Notes: a model not told the origin generated them from the letters alone. A DNA stretch of 64,000 nucleotides from Arcuatula senhousia (GCA_963971305.1 CAXARO010000256.1:25082-89081); one strand, 5' to 3'. Counted from the first letter of the stretch, positions 46,993-60,385 are shown. Made by a program: numbers and translations.

Positions 46993-47345
46993 ATGAAAGT
47001 GAGATGCATGGAAAATAAGGAAGGAATGTTTCCATGGGACATGGATACTTCCACTGGCTCCTAACAGGTAGTAGAAGTCCAACAAGTGTGATACACTGTG
47101 ACAAATCTTATGTACAGTTTCTGAGAAAGGCGTTGAAGGAAATAATCAGGTAAAACTTCATCTCTACCTACTGACAAACAGGAAGTATAAGTCCAACGGG
47201 TCTGAAAGTAGCTTAGAATGTACAATTTGTCGCAGCAAACCATCATTCCAAGTTTCAAATTATTCTAATATTAAGTTTCTAAGAAAAGCTCGACAGAAAT
47301 TCATGCAGACGGACAGACAGACAGGACGTTGCCAGGGCATAAAAA
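46993..47345 (-). repeat. Partial tandem-cored element abutting family B
   Basis: Two diverged units (AGTAGAAGTCCAACAAGTGTG / GGAAGTATAAGTCCAACGGG, each then TTTCTGAGAAAG or TTTCTAAGAAAAG), then CAGACGGACAGACAGACAGG. It resembles the other tandem-cored families but its ends are unclear. Confidence 0.5.
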
Positions 47346-49280
47346 TGAACAAAGAGTTAAAATCATAATTTATGTATAGAAGTCTGCCTCTTTCCTTCAG
47401 AATAAAATGTGCTGTCTTTGAATGTTGTGGTCATGTAGTGGTAGACCACAAAATTTCCATTACTACATGTACTAATACTAAATACCGCAATTTATCCCAA
47501 ATTTTCAAACCATCTTCAAGATTCAGGGACCCCAATATCATAAACAGCAAACAACATAATAATTCATTACCTTAATGTTAAACCAACCTCAAACAATTTG
47601 CATAAAAACAATTAACATTGTATTTATTACTACCAAATTTGGGATAGTTAGGTACTTAAACCATTGGCCGTTGACACGCTTTAACAATTGACACCCTTTT
47701 CGTTTTCCCAAGTAAGATATTCTGTTATACAGGATGATTGTTGGGGATGGGATGTCCTCTTAACAAATCTTGTGTTACTGAATGAAAATTCATCAGATAT
47801 TACAATATTTTTTTTAAAATGCAATGAATCTTGTATTTTTTTTCTAAATATATTTATGAAACAGATCCATGCAGAGATAAAGTTACATTAAAGCCAAAGG
47901 AGTTTTTACTTCTTAGAAGTAGCTCCCCTTTTTGACATGATCCAGCATTTTTTTTATCAAACTGAAGACTTCTCAGAATCATGCTCACAGCAACATAAGA
48001 GATCTATGAACTTTTGAATAAAAGAGCTGTATAATACATTCATGATATTTGGACTTTTTATTTAAACATAAATCTATATCAACTATTCTAGAATCTGAAT
48101 TTACTCATATAAACTAATAGTTAAAGAAAATATATTGCTAGCTCCATTTTACTACATGTACTACATGTATATGCATTAAAAATCTTTTTAAAAATGTTCA
48201 AAACGGTTAAACTTTGCATAAACATTTTTTACTCACTTACTTTTTAAACCCCAAATCACTAACATAGTCTTCCAAATATTATACAAATACAACAAAGATT
48301 CAAAGATCAATTATCAGTTGTTAAAGACTAGTCTATAATCATTAACCTATAAAAGGACAAGCAACTTTAACCTTATAATTTATTTTATGCAAATGAGCTC
48401 AAACATAATCATTTACATAAATGTAATTTGTAGTAAAGATCAGGCATGTCTTTTTTTATTGCTTGTCCTCAGGTAATCCTTTTTATCTTGTCTATCTTAT
48501 AATTAGGTCAAGTCATCCTGAACTGCTTTTTAATGACGTTTTTTGTTAAGTCTTTTTATACCATTAATTTCATGAATTTACAGATGAATTATTTAAATAT
48601 ATCCCAGAAAAGTTCATGAAAACTTGGCCTTGAGTAATTATAAACTTTTTAAAAGTTTGCATAGCATTAGAGCATAAGTATTGCAGGTGACGAGACCTTT
48701 GATGCAAAAAATGCCAATTTGAACCCTTTACATCCCCTTTATATAGTGTCATTTAAGAAATTAAGGAGCTGCATAAAAAAAAGCATGTCAGAAAGAATAT
48801 TGAAATAAATACAGTGGTGGCTATGATATGTGAGGTTGGAACTAAAATAGTCATACTCTCAGGACACCATCAGAAAAGTTGAAGGGGTAGTTAGAGCAAT
48901 GAGGTAGAAAAAAAAGAATGAGCAGTTCATGTGAGCAAGCTGAACTTTGGACAGCAAAACAGGATGGAAATAAGAACTGTTTGTTGAGCCATTCTCCACT
49001 ACCATGCATATGGACAAAACAGTATAAAATAATATCTCATTTTGAAACTTGTCTACATTTTACATACATGTAGCAATATTTGATACATTGATGTGAATCT
49101 GTGCTCTGAGAGTCAGATTATGCTTTATCAAAGCAAGTACTTGTTGGAAATGCTTACTTAACTATCGTTTATCACTCTTGTACTGGCTTTAAAAAAATGC
49201 TTATTAGCTATCAAATTTGACCACCACTTTGATATTTTCTTTCATTTTGAAGACATTTATAATCTACAAAGTTTACTTAC
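47346..49280. other. Non-coding stretch
   Basis: No gene, RNA or clear repeat recognised. Confidence 0.4.
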
Positions 49281-49405
49281 ATATTATAAAACAACTGTTT
49301 CTGCTTTATGTCTTTCTCTCAACAAATAATTTTCCAAGAAAAAATTTCCACAAACTTTCACAACACGCTATAAATTTTCAATCTTAAGCTTCTTGATCTT
49401 TTGAC
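49281..49405 (-). other. Possible untranslated exon (125 bp)
   Basis: Flanked on the - strand by a strong acceptor (TTCTTTTTTTACAG) and donor (ATAT|GTAAGTA). All three frames have stops, so if real it is a 5' UTR exon, perhaps of the EGF-ligand gene. No other support. Confidence 0.25.
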
Positions 49406-49599
49406 CTGTAAAAAAAGAATAATAAAATCAATTAACCTGGAGGTGAAATACAGCTCATTCATTCAGCCTGAATAACTTTATTGATCAATGGACATGAAAG
49501 GCTAAAAAACGTCTATTTTGAGTCGCTAGGTAGCTAGGTCAAAGTGACCCTTGAAAAAATACCTGTTTGTAAAGTTTGATAAGAGTTAGGCTCATTGGG

Positions 49600-49895
49600 G
49601 GTGGTTACAAAAGTCACTGGCAAACTGGAACTCAGGAGAGATAGTCTCAATCCAGGACAACAAAATATCTGAACTTGGAGAATCAATCTCAAATCTTCAA
49701 GAGAAAAGACACAACAAACAAGGAAGACACACCAGATTAATTGAAGATCGCAATGGTCCTGACCAGGTACAAACAAGTTTTATGGCACGTCAAACCTCCC
49801 CATTCCATTGCAACCTTTGGGTCCAGTTAAGTTACACAATACACAACATGGTTGTAAAGTCATAATAGAGATATTGAGGTGATCATCTCTGAGTA
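49600..49895 (+). repeat. Dispersed repeat G, copy 4
   Basis: Contains GATCGCAATGGTCCTGACC near 49747 and CCATTGCAACC near 49803. The GGTTAAACC block is partly deleted. Confidence 0.65.
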
Positions 49896-50564
49896 CAGTG
49901 TAAAACTAAAGTACTGTATAATCATTTATTTTCTAGGGGATAAAATTTCATGGTTCAGAGCACGAAACTGAATTGGAGGGGACAAATTTTCATTGATATT
50001 TAATTTTGGTATACATTCATCAACTAAATATTCTTAATTCGTTGGGATTAAATTTCATGGATTTCTCTTACCCACGAAATAAACGACATTAAATCCCCCA
50101 TGAATATTTCTGCTTTTACAGTATATATTTGTAAAGAATCTGACCTGTACAGCAAAGATGTATACCTGTTTGTTTACAATATATTCTGAACAGTCCAACA
50201 AGTTTATCAAATCTTAGAAATAAAACTTTGTGTCAACTCTATATCAAAGGTGCAAATCATTTAAAGGATTTAAAACCAGCTGATTTCAATATTGTATCAG
50301 ACACGGCTAATAAAAGTCTAACTGTCAGTGTTTACTTTAAATCATTTATATTTGAATAGAAAATATGTAAACTTGAATATATTTTTACACCTATGAACTT
50401 TTATTTAGGCTGGAATTAAAATTGAGACATCGTTTTGAACTCGTGTAATGTTTAAACTAAAATTAAAGATCACATCTAGATAAGGAGGGGGGGGCAGCTT
50501 TGACTGACCAACAGAGGGAGTTCGACTCTATATATGCATTATATGCATTTTGTTTAGACCATTG
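49896..50564. other. Non-coding stretch
   Basis: Includes a possible diverged repeat (ATTTCATGG...CACGAAA words, 49940-50100). No gene is seen. Confidence 0.35.
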
Positions 50565-50690
50565 GCCAATTGCAGAACCATGATCAGTGCCAAATGGCCT
50601 CGTTGAAGGCTGCTGGCGGTTGTCCATTGTGGTTTTTCTGAATTGCCTCTTGATTGTGGGCTGTGTCGCGTACACTTATTCCACATCTTG
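50565..50690 (+). repeat. Dispersed repeat O, copy 2
   Basis: Matches 40505-40655 (GGCTGCTGGCGGTTGTCCATTGTG ... TACACTTATTCCACATCT, with gaps). Non-coding. Confidence 0.5.
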
Positions 50691-51402
50691 TTATTTTCTA
50701 TTTTCTACAAGATCATGGTGATGGCTAGAGCTAGCTAATTCTTCCCCAAAATGGAGAGTTATTGTGCCAACCATCCCTCCCTTGGATTCTGCCGTTGCGA
50801 TGTGGAGTCAGAACTTATAGATTCTTATTTTAGATACAGAAAATACTAGTAAATTCTCTAAATTTAATGCGATCATAATAGACTATTGAAGAGTAAGAAG
50901 AAAACACCCAATTCTTTCTTCAACATGATTCAGATTTTTCTTATGTTTAAAATAAACATGCTAATTTTGTAAAAGTCAAAGAGAATGCGTGACAGATTTA
51001 TTTACTTGTATACAATAACACACCCAGAAATAATGTGGATAATTTGAAAACTTTGGAAAATGTCCAACGTGTAAACTTTGATTGTTATATTAAGCCAGTA
51101 TTTGTTGTTTGTTTGGATCATATAAAAGTCACCTTCATATTATGTTGGATAATTATGTTGAACAAAGGTTCTAGCGGTTACAGTTACGCTTACATTGAAA
51201 AGTAGAGTTTATTCACTTGGTCAAAGGTAGTTAATGAAATTTCTCATCAGACCATCTATTGCAAAAATCAAAATTTTAAGTACCACCCCTAACCAAATTT
51301 GTCTAATTTGTTAGGCCTCTGTCATGATCCAAATGTTAATCTATTTTTTCTTACTTCTTTTATGTCTTTCAACATGTTCAACTCCAGTTGCATTGGTTAA
51401 TT
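50691..51402. other. Non-coding stretch
   Basis: Nothing recognised. Confidence 0.35.
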
Positions 51403-52208
51403 ATACCCCCCACTTCAAAAGTGGGGGGTATATAGTGATAGGGGTGTCCGTCCGTCCTTCCGTCCGTCCTTCCGTCCTTCCGTCCGTCCGTCCTTCCGTT
51501 ACACTTCAGGGTACCCATCTCTTATCCACAACTCCTTCTAAACCCCTTGGTGGATTTTCATGAAACTTACACACAATCTTTGTGACATAATGTAGATGTG
51601 CACCTACTATTTTAAAATTTGATCAGAATGATTTTTGGGGTTTCCCATAGCAAAACATGGACTTAGCCATTCGACTACATGGGGGTACCCATCTCTTATC
51701 CGCAACTCCTCCTAAACCCCTTGGTGGATTTTCATGAAACTTACACACAATCTTTGTGACATAATGTAGATGTGCACCTACTATTTTAAAATTTGGTCAG
51801 AATGATTTTTTGGGTTTCCCATAGCAAAACATGGACTTAGCCATTCGGCTACATGGGGGTACCCATCTCTTATCCTCAACTCCTCCTAAACCCCTTGATG
51901 GATTTTCATGACACTTACACACAATCTTTGTGACATAAAGTAGATGTGCACCTACTATTTTAAAATTTGATCAGAATGATTTTTGGGGTTTCCCATAGCA
52001 AAACATGGACTTAGCCATTCGGCTACATGGGGGTACCCATCTCTTATCCGCAACTCCTCCTAAACCCCTTGATGGATTTTCATGAAACTTACACACAATC
52101 TTTGTGACATAATGTAGATGTGCATCTCCTATTTTAAAATTTTATCTGATTAATTTGTTTTGGGGTGGGGGGTATTTATTTGTGAGCTGCGGCTCACAGT
52201 TTTTCTAG
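51403..52208 (+). mobile_element. Family E tandem-cored element with Helitron-like 3' end
   Basis: Opens with a strong palindrome ATACCCCCCACTT-CAA-AAGTGGGGGGTAT, then a (CCGT)n/(CCTT) tract and GTTACACTTCAGG. Four units follow at an exact 174 bp period (ACCCATCTCTTATCC at 51513, 51687, 51861 and 52035). After GGTGGGGGGTAT the 3' end has the hairpin GTGAGC-TGCG-GCTCAC followed by AGTTTTTCTAG. A hairpin a few bases before a CTRR end is a known Helitron signature. No Rep/helicase frame, so non-autonomous. Confidence 0.8.
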
Positions 52209-53603
52209 TTTTTATTGTGCTCAAAACAACAAATGATAATCAAAATATCTTCATCCAACATCCATTTTTTAAACTGAGGAAAATTGGTAAGAATGAAACA
52301 TGCTCCAACTCCTAAATATGGGCAGCATCCATGGTTTTCCAGTTTCCTTATATTTTTTTAGCTCTTACACATATGTACTTGTTAAAGGTCATGACCAATA
52401 CTGTTTGACTAGTGTCTCAGATTTTCATTTCCTTGCCAGTAACTCAAATTTCAAGATACAGGACATTCTTTCATCTCTATAGATTTGGCATAAAATGCAG
52501 ACATGCAATGCTTTAGTAAAACTATTATTGTAACTGTTCAATCAATGTTATCAACATCATGTCATAATCGCTTCATCTACAAGTCTCATATTTCTACAAA
52601 TATTTGGCTCAAAACTTTGTTTTGCATTCATTTCCAGTTGCATGATTGATTTTCTGCAAATCAGGATATTCAAAAGTACAAAACTTCCAAAGATCAAAGA
52701 GATTTCAAATGGCATCATAATTCATTGTTTTTCTCATAGTTTCTATTTGACTTCAAAATTTTGCATGATCAGCACTTTTTTTTATATCCTTATATAACTC
52801 TCTAAATTGGAAACTACCTCTATATCAAAGTGATATGAAATATTAACATCAGATGAAATATTTACATTGAAAATTCTGTCTGCCTCTCTTTCAAAGTCGC
52901 ATCAATCATTTTTGTCTTTCCCTGATCAGTTATGAGAGGTAAAATTACCAAAGATTGAATTTATTACATGAAAACTGACAGGGTATTAGCCAGGAATCAA
53001 GTCTCTACCAGAATATACAGGATTCTATACAGATTAATCAGTATCCACTACAAAGATACTGATGAAGTCTTATTTGTAGAATTAATTGATGTGCAAGACC
53101 ATGATCATCTTCTATAGATATCAAATATTGCTTCAGAATTAAGAATATTGAAACATTTCTGTAGGTACAGATTTGATGTCTGATTTTTTTTCTTTCTAAT
53201 ATTAGTTGTGCTAAGATAAAACTCAAAGACTTTGAAGATTGCAATAAAAGAGTACTGGTAGTGGTTTTTTTTTCTAAATAAAAACTGTAGGTACTCATTC
53301 CTATGCAATTTAAGCAGCAATCAAACTTAATGCAGGTTTTTCCTACAAGTGGTAGATTCTAATGGAAGCTTTTTGATCTCTTTTTTTCTTCTTCTTAGTA
53401 TGTTTTAAAAGTTTAGCTCATACATGTGTATCCTAATCTTGGATAAATTAAAATTAACAAAATTTGTAATTATTCCATATTTTTCTTATTCATTATATGT
53501 ATAAATTAGTTTTATAAGTCTACTTTGTTGGACAAGCTAATGATTCTTGACTTATCTTTCCTTGCAAAAACAATCAAAAACAAAGATAACATTACAAATA
53601 CAA
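52209..53603. other. Non-coding stretch
   Basis: AT-rich DNA without supported features. Frames at 53038-53320 (-) overlap each other and match nothing that I recognise. Confidence 0.35.
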
Positions 53604-54183
53604 AGGAGTAGGGGCGATAAGGCCCTTATCTAGCCTAAAAATATGAAAATTATGCAAAAGTGTCTATTTCTGGTTTCAATGTATTATAAACCCTGCCTAA
53701 AAGGAAAACATTGTCTAAAATTTTAAAATGGAATAATAAAGCTTAATAATGATGTCATATTTCTTGTGATTTTAGCCAAAATGACAAAATATGAAAAATT
53801 TTAGTCGTTTTCATGGTTCATTTTGGACCTGGAAACATTGTCTGCAAATAAGAAACAAGTTCATATTTGTAGAGAAGGTTAATATAAGCTGTCTAAACGA
53901 TCTGTAGAAATATTTTGTTGTTTCTTGTGTGCGGAGATACTTTTCTAATCCAAAATTATCTTAAACATGCTGAAATTTGATGAAAATTCGTGATTTTCTG
54001 AATGAAGGTTAGTTTTGTTTATAGTTTTTACCAAAACAATCATTCAAAATTTAAAAATGTATTAAGTTTCTCATTTTTTAAATATTTAATAAATATATTA
54101 TTAGCATCTGACAACAGTATTCAAAGGTTGAAAATTGGGTAGAATTTTAGGCCAAAAACAGGCCTTATCGCCCCTACTCTTTT
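53604..54183. mobile_element. MITE M2 (580 bp)
   Basis: Inverted ends AGTAGGGGCGATAAGGCC (left) and its perfect complement (right), each followed by a TAGGCCAAAA/TAGCCTAAAA-type block. ATACAA flanks both sides (53598-53603 and 54184-54189), a likely target duplication. Termini and length link it to M1. Confidence 0.75.
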
Positions 54184-55118
54184 ATACAATTATTTAAAAT
54201 ATTAGTGCCCATTTATTTTTCTTCAAATAACCTTAAAATTAAATGCATGTCATATGATAATGCTTTTCATTGTTATGAAGAACTGATCCGATACAAACAC
54301 AAAGTAACTTATCCTAAACTTTTCAAACCATGCATGTTAAAAGAAATGAAACATTATAACAATGAGGCTGCATCTGTATTGAAAAGTTAGTTATTGGCTG
54401 ACATTCACAAGGTCAAAACTGCATTTAAATATATATTTTACATTTTTAAGCATTTTAAACCATTCCTTATGCATAGTTTCCAAAAATCACACGTTAAACA
54501 TAGCCTTGGAAAAAAATTACCTTGACAGTCACATGGAATATATTCATGTGCAGTCAAATTGGATTTTACCTAAATGTGGTATGACAGTTATGTCTTGCAA
54601 CTTTGGGGGGGGGGGGGGGGGGGGTCCAATAGCAAAAAAGTGGTTCATCAGATGTTTTGTAGTTTAAAACTTGTAATATAACCAAAAAATGTTAAAATAC
54701 CTTTAAAGTTAACTTATAAGATCATATTAAAGTTTAATAAGGAGTAAAATCTACACAATAAAGAACAAACTTGCCTTATTAAGATTAAATTACATCCACA
54801 GTCTTTAACTTTGCATTCAACAAATCCAAGGCAACAAAATCATAAAATGCAATACACCAGCTTACAAATTAACATATAACTTCATTAATTTTGTCTGTCT
54901 GACATCCCCGTCCAATGACTTTTAAAATGATCAAGAACAAACTATGACAATAAATAATAATATCATCTCAGGTGAAAACATACGATCCTCTGATTCTCCG
55001 ACATAATCAATTTTCATGTCAATAAAAAGACATCCGTTTAAGCAGCGGAAAGAATTCTCATGAGTGAAAATTGAAAATTATTCTAATTACCATGATAAAA
55101 AGAAATTAATTTATTTAC
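54184..55118. other. Non-coding stretch
   Basis: The 61-codon frame at 54205-54390 has no recognised family. A G run lies at 54605-54625. Confidence 0.35.
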
Positions 55119-55256
55119 CTGAATATTATGTTTATTAATATTGATGAACGATATCCTTTAGATGATTCATGATTTCCCCGATTTGAGCGATGACCATCTG
55201 CCTTAATTGAACGCTATTAGATAATATGTCTTTTGTTGGATATCCTATCTCAATAT
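55119..55256 (-). other. Possible exon of unknown gene or 5' UTR exon
   Basis: Acceptor ATATATTTTCAG, then a frame open from the acceptor for about 40 codons (IEIGYPTKDILSNSVQLRQM, continuing to VHQY) ending in TAA, with AATAAA overlapping just after the stop, and a GTAAAT donor-like site at the far edge. It could be the last exon of a gene lying upstream on the - strand, or a UTR exon of the ligand gene. I find no partner coding exon in the window. Confidence 0.3.
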
Positions 55257-57394
55257 CTGAAAATATATAGTATATTCATGACAATATTGGTTCAGTATAC
55301 ATGATTTAAGCATTCGTATTATGAGTATACAATTATAAGAGATAGAAAAAAAAAGCAATATGAAGAGCACAATTTGTCTGTCAATCTTAATATGGTGTAC
55401 TTGCTATATAATACTTGCTACATTATAGTGTCATAAAATTCTGCAGAATATTTTCAGAAGAGTAGCAGAAAGTCAAACAGACAAAACAAAATCATCTATC
55501 CTCACCAAAGTATGGGAAATACACTTCATGGGACATCATTTCCAACACTTAAATATACATTTCATACAATCCATGTTGATTGTCATGCATATAACTTGAC
55601 AACATTTTTTGTCTATTATTTACACATCTTAATAACTTTTTTTAAAGTTTTAAATATTCAATTAATGCAAAATCCTGGCAGAATCAAATAATTTCAACCC
55701 CTACCTTATTTCTATAAAACTACAGATATAAATTCCTTTTTCACGTTATAATTTTCAACATTACAGTGGTATACTCAAAGAACTATCAAATTCAACATGG
55801 ATATAAAAACAAACTTTGTTTAACTTAATATTATATATTTATTTGACTATTATGAGTTCCTTTAATCCAGGATTGACTATTGGATTAGGATTACTTAATC
55901 TGATTAATTAGGGATCAAAAGAAGTCAATTAGTTGATATGTGTTAATTGGCAAGACTCCACTTGGGACTCAAGTGACAGATTTTGATTAAGGTTTTTTTA
56001 AATACATTATATTTGTATTTATGAATAATAGAAAAATGTTGGAACCATAAATGTGTTTAATGAATTGTTGCATAAGATACATAATATCATAAAACAATTG
56101 ACATAAAATTAAAAATTCTACAGCATCCTAGCTTCAATGAATTTATGTAGAAGTGTTGCTAGCCTTAAGTTGGACCCAGATAAAAACATTCACACACAAA
56201 ATTTTGGAGATAAATAAAAATAATTTTTAATAAAGATTTTTCTTATTATCATTGAAGGAAACTAATTTTAAAATCTGGATATGTGTTTCAAATAAAACAA
56301 GAGTTTGATTATTTTATCAATAACTGATGCCTACCTTAACTGTCCCTCTCTATGTATGTTTGATATAATAGCGATTTGTTTGTTTTTATCAATTTATTTT
56401 ATTTCCATAATCTCAAACCTACACAATTGTTAAAAAAATCCAAATTAATCATCATTAAAATAAAGACCAAAACAAAACAAAAAACATTGGTTTCATAAAA
56501 GAATGTCCATTATTAAATTTCTACATTAGTCAAACTTAAACCCAGTACAACTAAAAGTATCAAATCTCTGAAGTTTAAATCTATCATTTAGTCCACCTAC
56601 GAAATAGACCATCTTTCAATTGTTTCCTGATGACAAAATTGAAAACTTGATCTCAATGTAAAGGGGAAGTTGAAAAAAGAAGATTATTCATTTTTATTTT
56701 GTTGGATCAGACATGTTTATTTACAGCAATTGACCTCTGATACCTAAGATGGCACCAGAAAAGTAAAAGATGAGCTTTCTACTGTATTACTTTGTGACTG
56801 ACATGAAATGTTAGGAATACAGACAGACAGACAGACAATATCAATTTTACAAATGTAGAGAGACAATTTCGAAAGGAAGAAAAGTTGAGATGTGAAAAAC
56901 AGAAAAATTCTGAAATAGTAATACATATACTGATAAATTAAATCCTAGTTTTAATCAGCCTAAGTCTATTTGTGATGTACATATTGGCCTGATATAACTC
57001 CTCAAATTTTTAATTTTGGTCATATTTGCCTAAAAGCTTTCACCTGCCTGATAGTATTTTTGTTGGCATGACCATGCAGCGTAACAGGTCCAGTGCTTTA
57101 ATTTTGATTGCTGCACAATACATGAAATAAAACCTTGTCTTTTAAAATTTGGGACTTTCAGCAATCTGAAAGTTTTGATAATAATTTATTGGTAAAACAG
57201 TGCCTACCCAGCTGAATAACAGAAACAAACACTTAAAGGCATAAAAGGAAATACAATAAAATATGAGGATAGATGTTAGAAATACTAGACAAGTCCAATA
57301 AATTGCTAGGATAGTGTTCCTAACTATCTGTTATAAAACCAGTTATTACATAACATATTTCCCTTGAGAACCATGAAATTATGTATCTGCAATA
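55257..57394. other. Non-coding stretch
   Basis: No supported feature. A small GACA run lies at 56820-56837. One donor-like site (AAG|GTAGGC, - strand, about 56332) has no other support. Confidence 0.35.
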
Positions 57395-57640
57395 AACTGA
57401 CAGGGTAATTAGAAATCCCACTAAGTGGTATGAGATATAAGTAATAACAAAACAACGGAACTGTGATGATCTCAATCTCAAACACGGAAGACAAGACAAA
57501 ACAAGGCAAAGCCATAACAGAGAAATTCAAGATCACAATGGTCCTGACTTTGTACAGGCATTTCTAAAGAAATGGTTAGTTAAATCACGACAGGTTTTGT
57601 GGCACCAAGCCTTCCTCTGGCATTGGGATTGAGTTAATAA
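57395..57640 (+). repeat. Dispersed repeat G, copy 5
   Basis: Contains GATCACAATGGTCCTGACTT and TTTGTACAGGCATTTCTAAA. The terminal stem is weakened by substitutions (GCATTGGGAT). Confidence 0.65.
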
Positions 57641-58478
57641 TAGGCTGTGGAAGAAGGGTGTACCTATGATATGCATTAGTTCAAAAGTTATACACGTAAA
57701 AGTATTTGAACAGTTTCATCAATATCTTAGGGGTTAATTTTTTGTAAAAAGAGTTAGTCTAAACTTATTTGAACACATGAAATAATCTTTCAATCAAGCA
57801 TAATTTTGGGAATGTATGGAATGAGAAACAAGCCGTAAGATTATGCAAGGTATAGCATTTAGTCAGTCTCTGCTTTCCAGTGTGCGAATGTACATGTGCA
57901 TTGCCTTTAATTGTAGCAGCCTCTATTGAGCCTGTTTTAATTGATTGGGTCTTCTTAACATGAATGGGGTGTTGCTTTCCCTAAAGTGTCCAAAGGACTG
58001 GCATCTTCTCACAAATGGTGTCAAAAGGAAGTTGTACAGTTGGTCCATTAAATAATTTTTCATCTGTCACAAGAGTTGTTGTTCACAGCAGTAACTGCTA
58101 TATATTATTTGACTGTCACAATTGTAAAAATAATTGATATGGTTGGGTCTTCTTTGCTTATGTTATGCCAAATGAGCATTCAAGTGGGAAAGGCAAAACC
58201 TCAATTAGGTTTGTAGATAAAAATATATATAAAAGCCCCATTGTACAGAAAAAAACCACCATTTCTATATTGCATATACAATTGAATTAGAATTTTGGCA
58301 TGATTAAAATACTATTCGTTATATCAATGCTGTTTATTTAATTTCAAAATAAGAATTTAAGTGTAAATAAAAGACCAAATCATAAACCCAAGGACAAGTT
58401 TTATAAATTTTTTTTTTCATTTTAATCAAAGCTCTGTAGAACCAACCTCTAAATGAAAGCTTGATCACATGTCTCATA
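57641..58478. other. Non-coding stretch
   Basis: Nothing recognised. Confidence 0.35.
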
Positions 58479-58795
58479 AGGGACCGACCATTTAACTTGA
58501 AAGGGGGGGGGGGCTTGGTTTTTTCCTAAAAAAATATTTTGAAAATGATTTTTGATGAAAAAAATATTTTGGCAGCAGAGGGTAAGAAAAAAAAAAATTC
58601 TGTAGAAGAATTTCTGCCATATAAAATAATGCTAATAAAAAAAAAAAATATTCTGTCACGACACTTTCAAAAAATAAAAATTCTGTCATGATGCATTCAC
58701 AAAAAAAAAAATTTTCCGCGCTTTGCGTGGAAAAAAATTTTCTGGCCAAAACAAAAAACCAAGGCCCCCCCTTTCAAGTTAAATGGTCTGTCCCT
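58479..58795. mobile_element. MITE P (317 bp)
   Basis: Long inverted ends: AGGGACCGACCATTTAACTT, then GAAAGGGGGGGG and CTTGGTTTTTT on the left; the mirror image (with one or two changes) on the right. The interior is mostly AAAATATTTTG / AAAAAATTCTG repeats. Similar elements are abundant in bivalve genomes (inference). - strand frames inside are A/T artefacts. Confidence 0.8.
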
Positions 58796-60385
58796 AACCA
58801 TTACATTTAACCATATCAATGCTTGAAATATGAAAACCCATTCTAGTGGGGTCAGAGTCCTTATGTATGTGGTGGAATTTTTTCTAAATTTTACTGGCCC
58901 AACCAACAGTCTTTTCGCATTTGGCCAGTGGGCAAGTAGCCATTTCAGACACTGCATATTGGCATAAGATGAAATAAAGTTTGTTTTTTTTCAGTGCAAA
59001 AACATAGTCCCACCCTATACCCAAAAGAATAGAATCTCGGTTAAAAAGACCACAAGTTGATAACAAAATTGTATCGATCAGACCTACCAGAGAAATAGTA
59101 AAACTTTTAAGCGATTTTCATTCTTCATCTTTGTATATAAATTACTTTTTTGATATATGAATAAAAATAAATATGAAGCAAATTTGTTCTTTGCCTTTCA
59201 ACAGCTAAGAAAGGTCAAGATTTTAAATAATCTACGTGATCTATTACTTAGTGAGATAGCGTTGTGATAAATCACGTACTGGTCAATACAATGTACAGTA
59301 ATCAATATCTCACTCTTCAAAGTTAAGAAAACTCATTCAAATATCTAAACATCCTAATTTTTTAAGGAAATTAGTATACATGTAATTATATCAGCTTTTA
59401 TAAAACTTTATATATGTAGACTGTTTACTTAAAATCATTATCAATTTAACTTAGGGCTTTGACTTCATTTAAAATTAAAAGTTTGAAACGCCTGACATGC
59501 TTTTAAAATACAATACACCATCCATCAATGTGCTAATTTATCTTAAAAATTCAAAATATGTAACAAATGTCATGTAATTACATTCAACATGCAAATCAAG
59601 GTGAATAAAAAAGTAAGACATAAAAAAATACATGTAATAAACTCACGTGGGTGACAAAAGGTGATGAAAATATCAATTTTACGTCCCAGGCTATAGAAAT
59701 ATTTTTCCCAATGTTAGCAGCCCTTATCACCAATACACTACAATCACCTTAAACCACCTGGCTTGGTTATACATACAGAATAATCTATTGTTTATTTTTA
59801 ATCTTATAGTAAAATCTTGTTTACCTGTTTGTAAAATGTTGGAGTGTATAAATGTAACTTGTAAAGAGCTATTTTTACCTGTGTCTTTAACAAAAAGTAC
59901 GGGAAATAATTACTATGAAGTTGACAAGAGTTATCTAAGCATGGTATTTATGTTGTAAAACTTCAGGAAAAATTTCAACTAATTATGTTCATTGTATAAT
60001 GTATAAATCAAAATGGTCTTATTGTCCAGCTTAGGAATTTAATGGATAGATTTAATTCATATTTAAACTCTGTTCTTATGTAATATTGCCCAAGTATATA
60101 CTTATAAGAATATATCAGTTTCAAATCTAAACAAGGATTTAAAAGTTCAAAACTGATTCACCAATAAAGGGATAAGATCCATTATAGTCTAATAAGTATA
60201 AGATTTAATCAAGGACTATAAATATAACTGTCACCATTGATCTTTGGACATGTATTTATGTTCATGTGAACAGACAAGACACTCTGAAAACTATGGTTTG
60301 TCCTGCTATACCATTCACTTAAATATCAGAATGCAAATTATAAAGAATTCTAGTTCTACACCCTATATGAGCACTGATGAGCTAA
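58796..60385. other. Non-coding stretch
   Basis: AT-rich. One - strand donor-like site (CCCAC|GTGAGT at about 59647) might mark an upstream exon, but there is no other evidence. Confidence 0.35.

Noticed and set aside
46370..47104. 244-codon - strand open frame with internally repeated peptide
   Set aside because: It runs through family B's 171 bp tandem units, which are divisible by three and stop-free; the repetition comes from DNA repeats. No domain or splice context.
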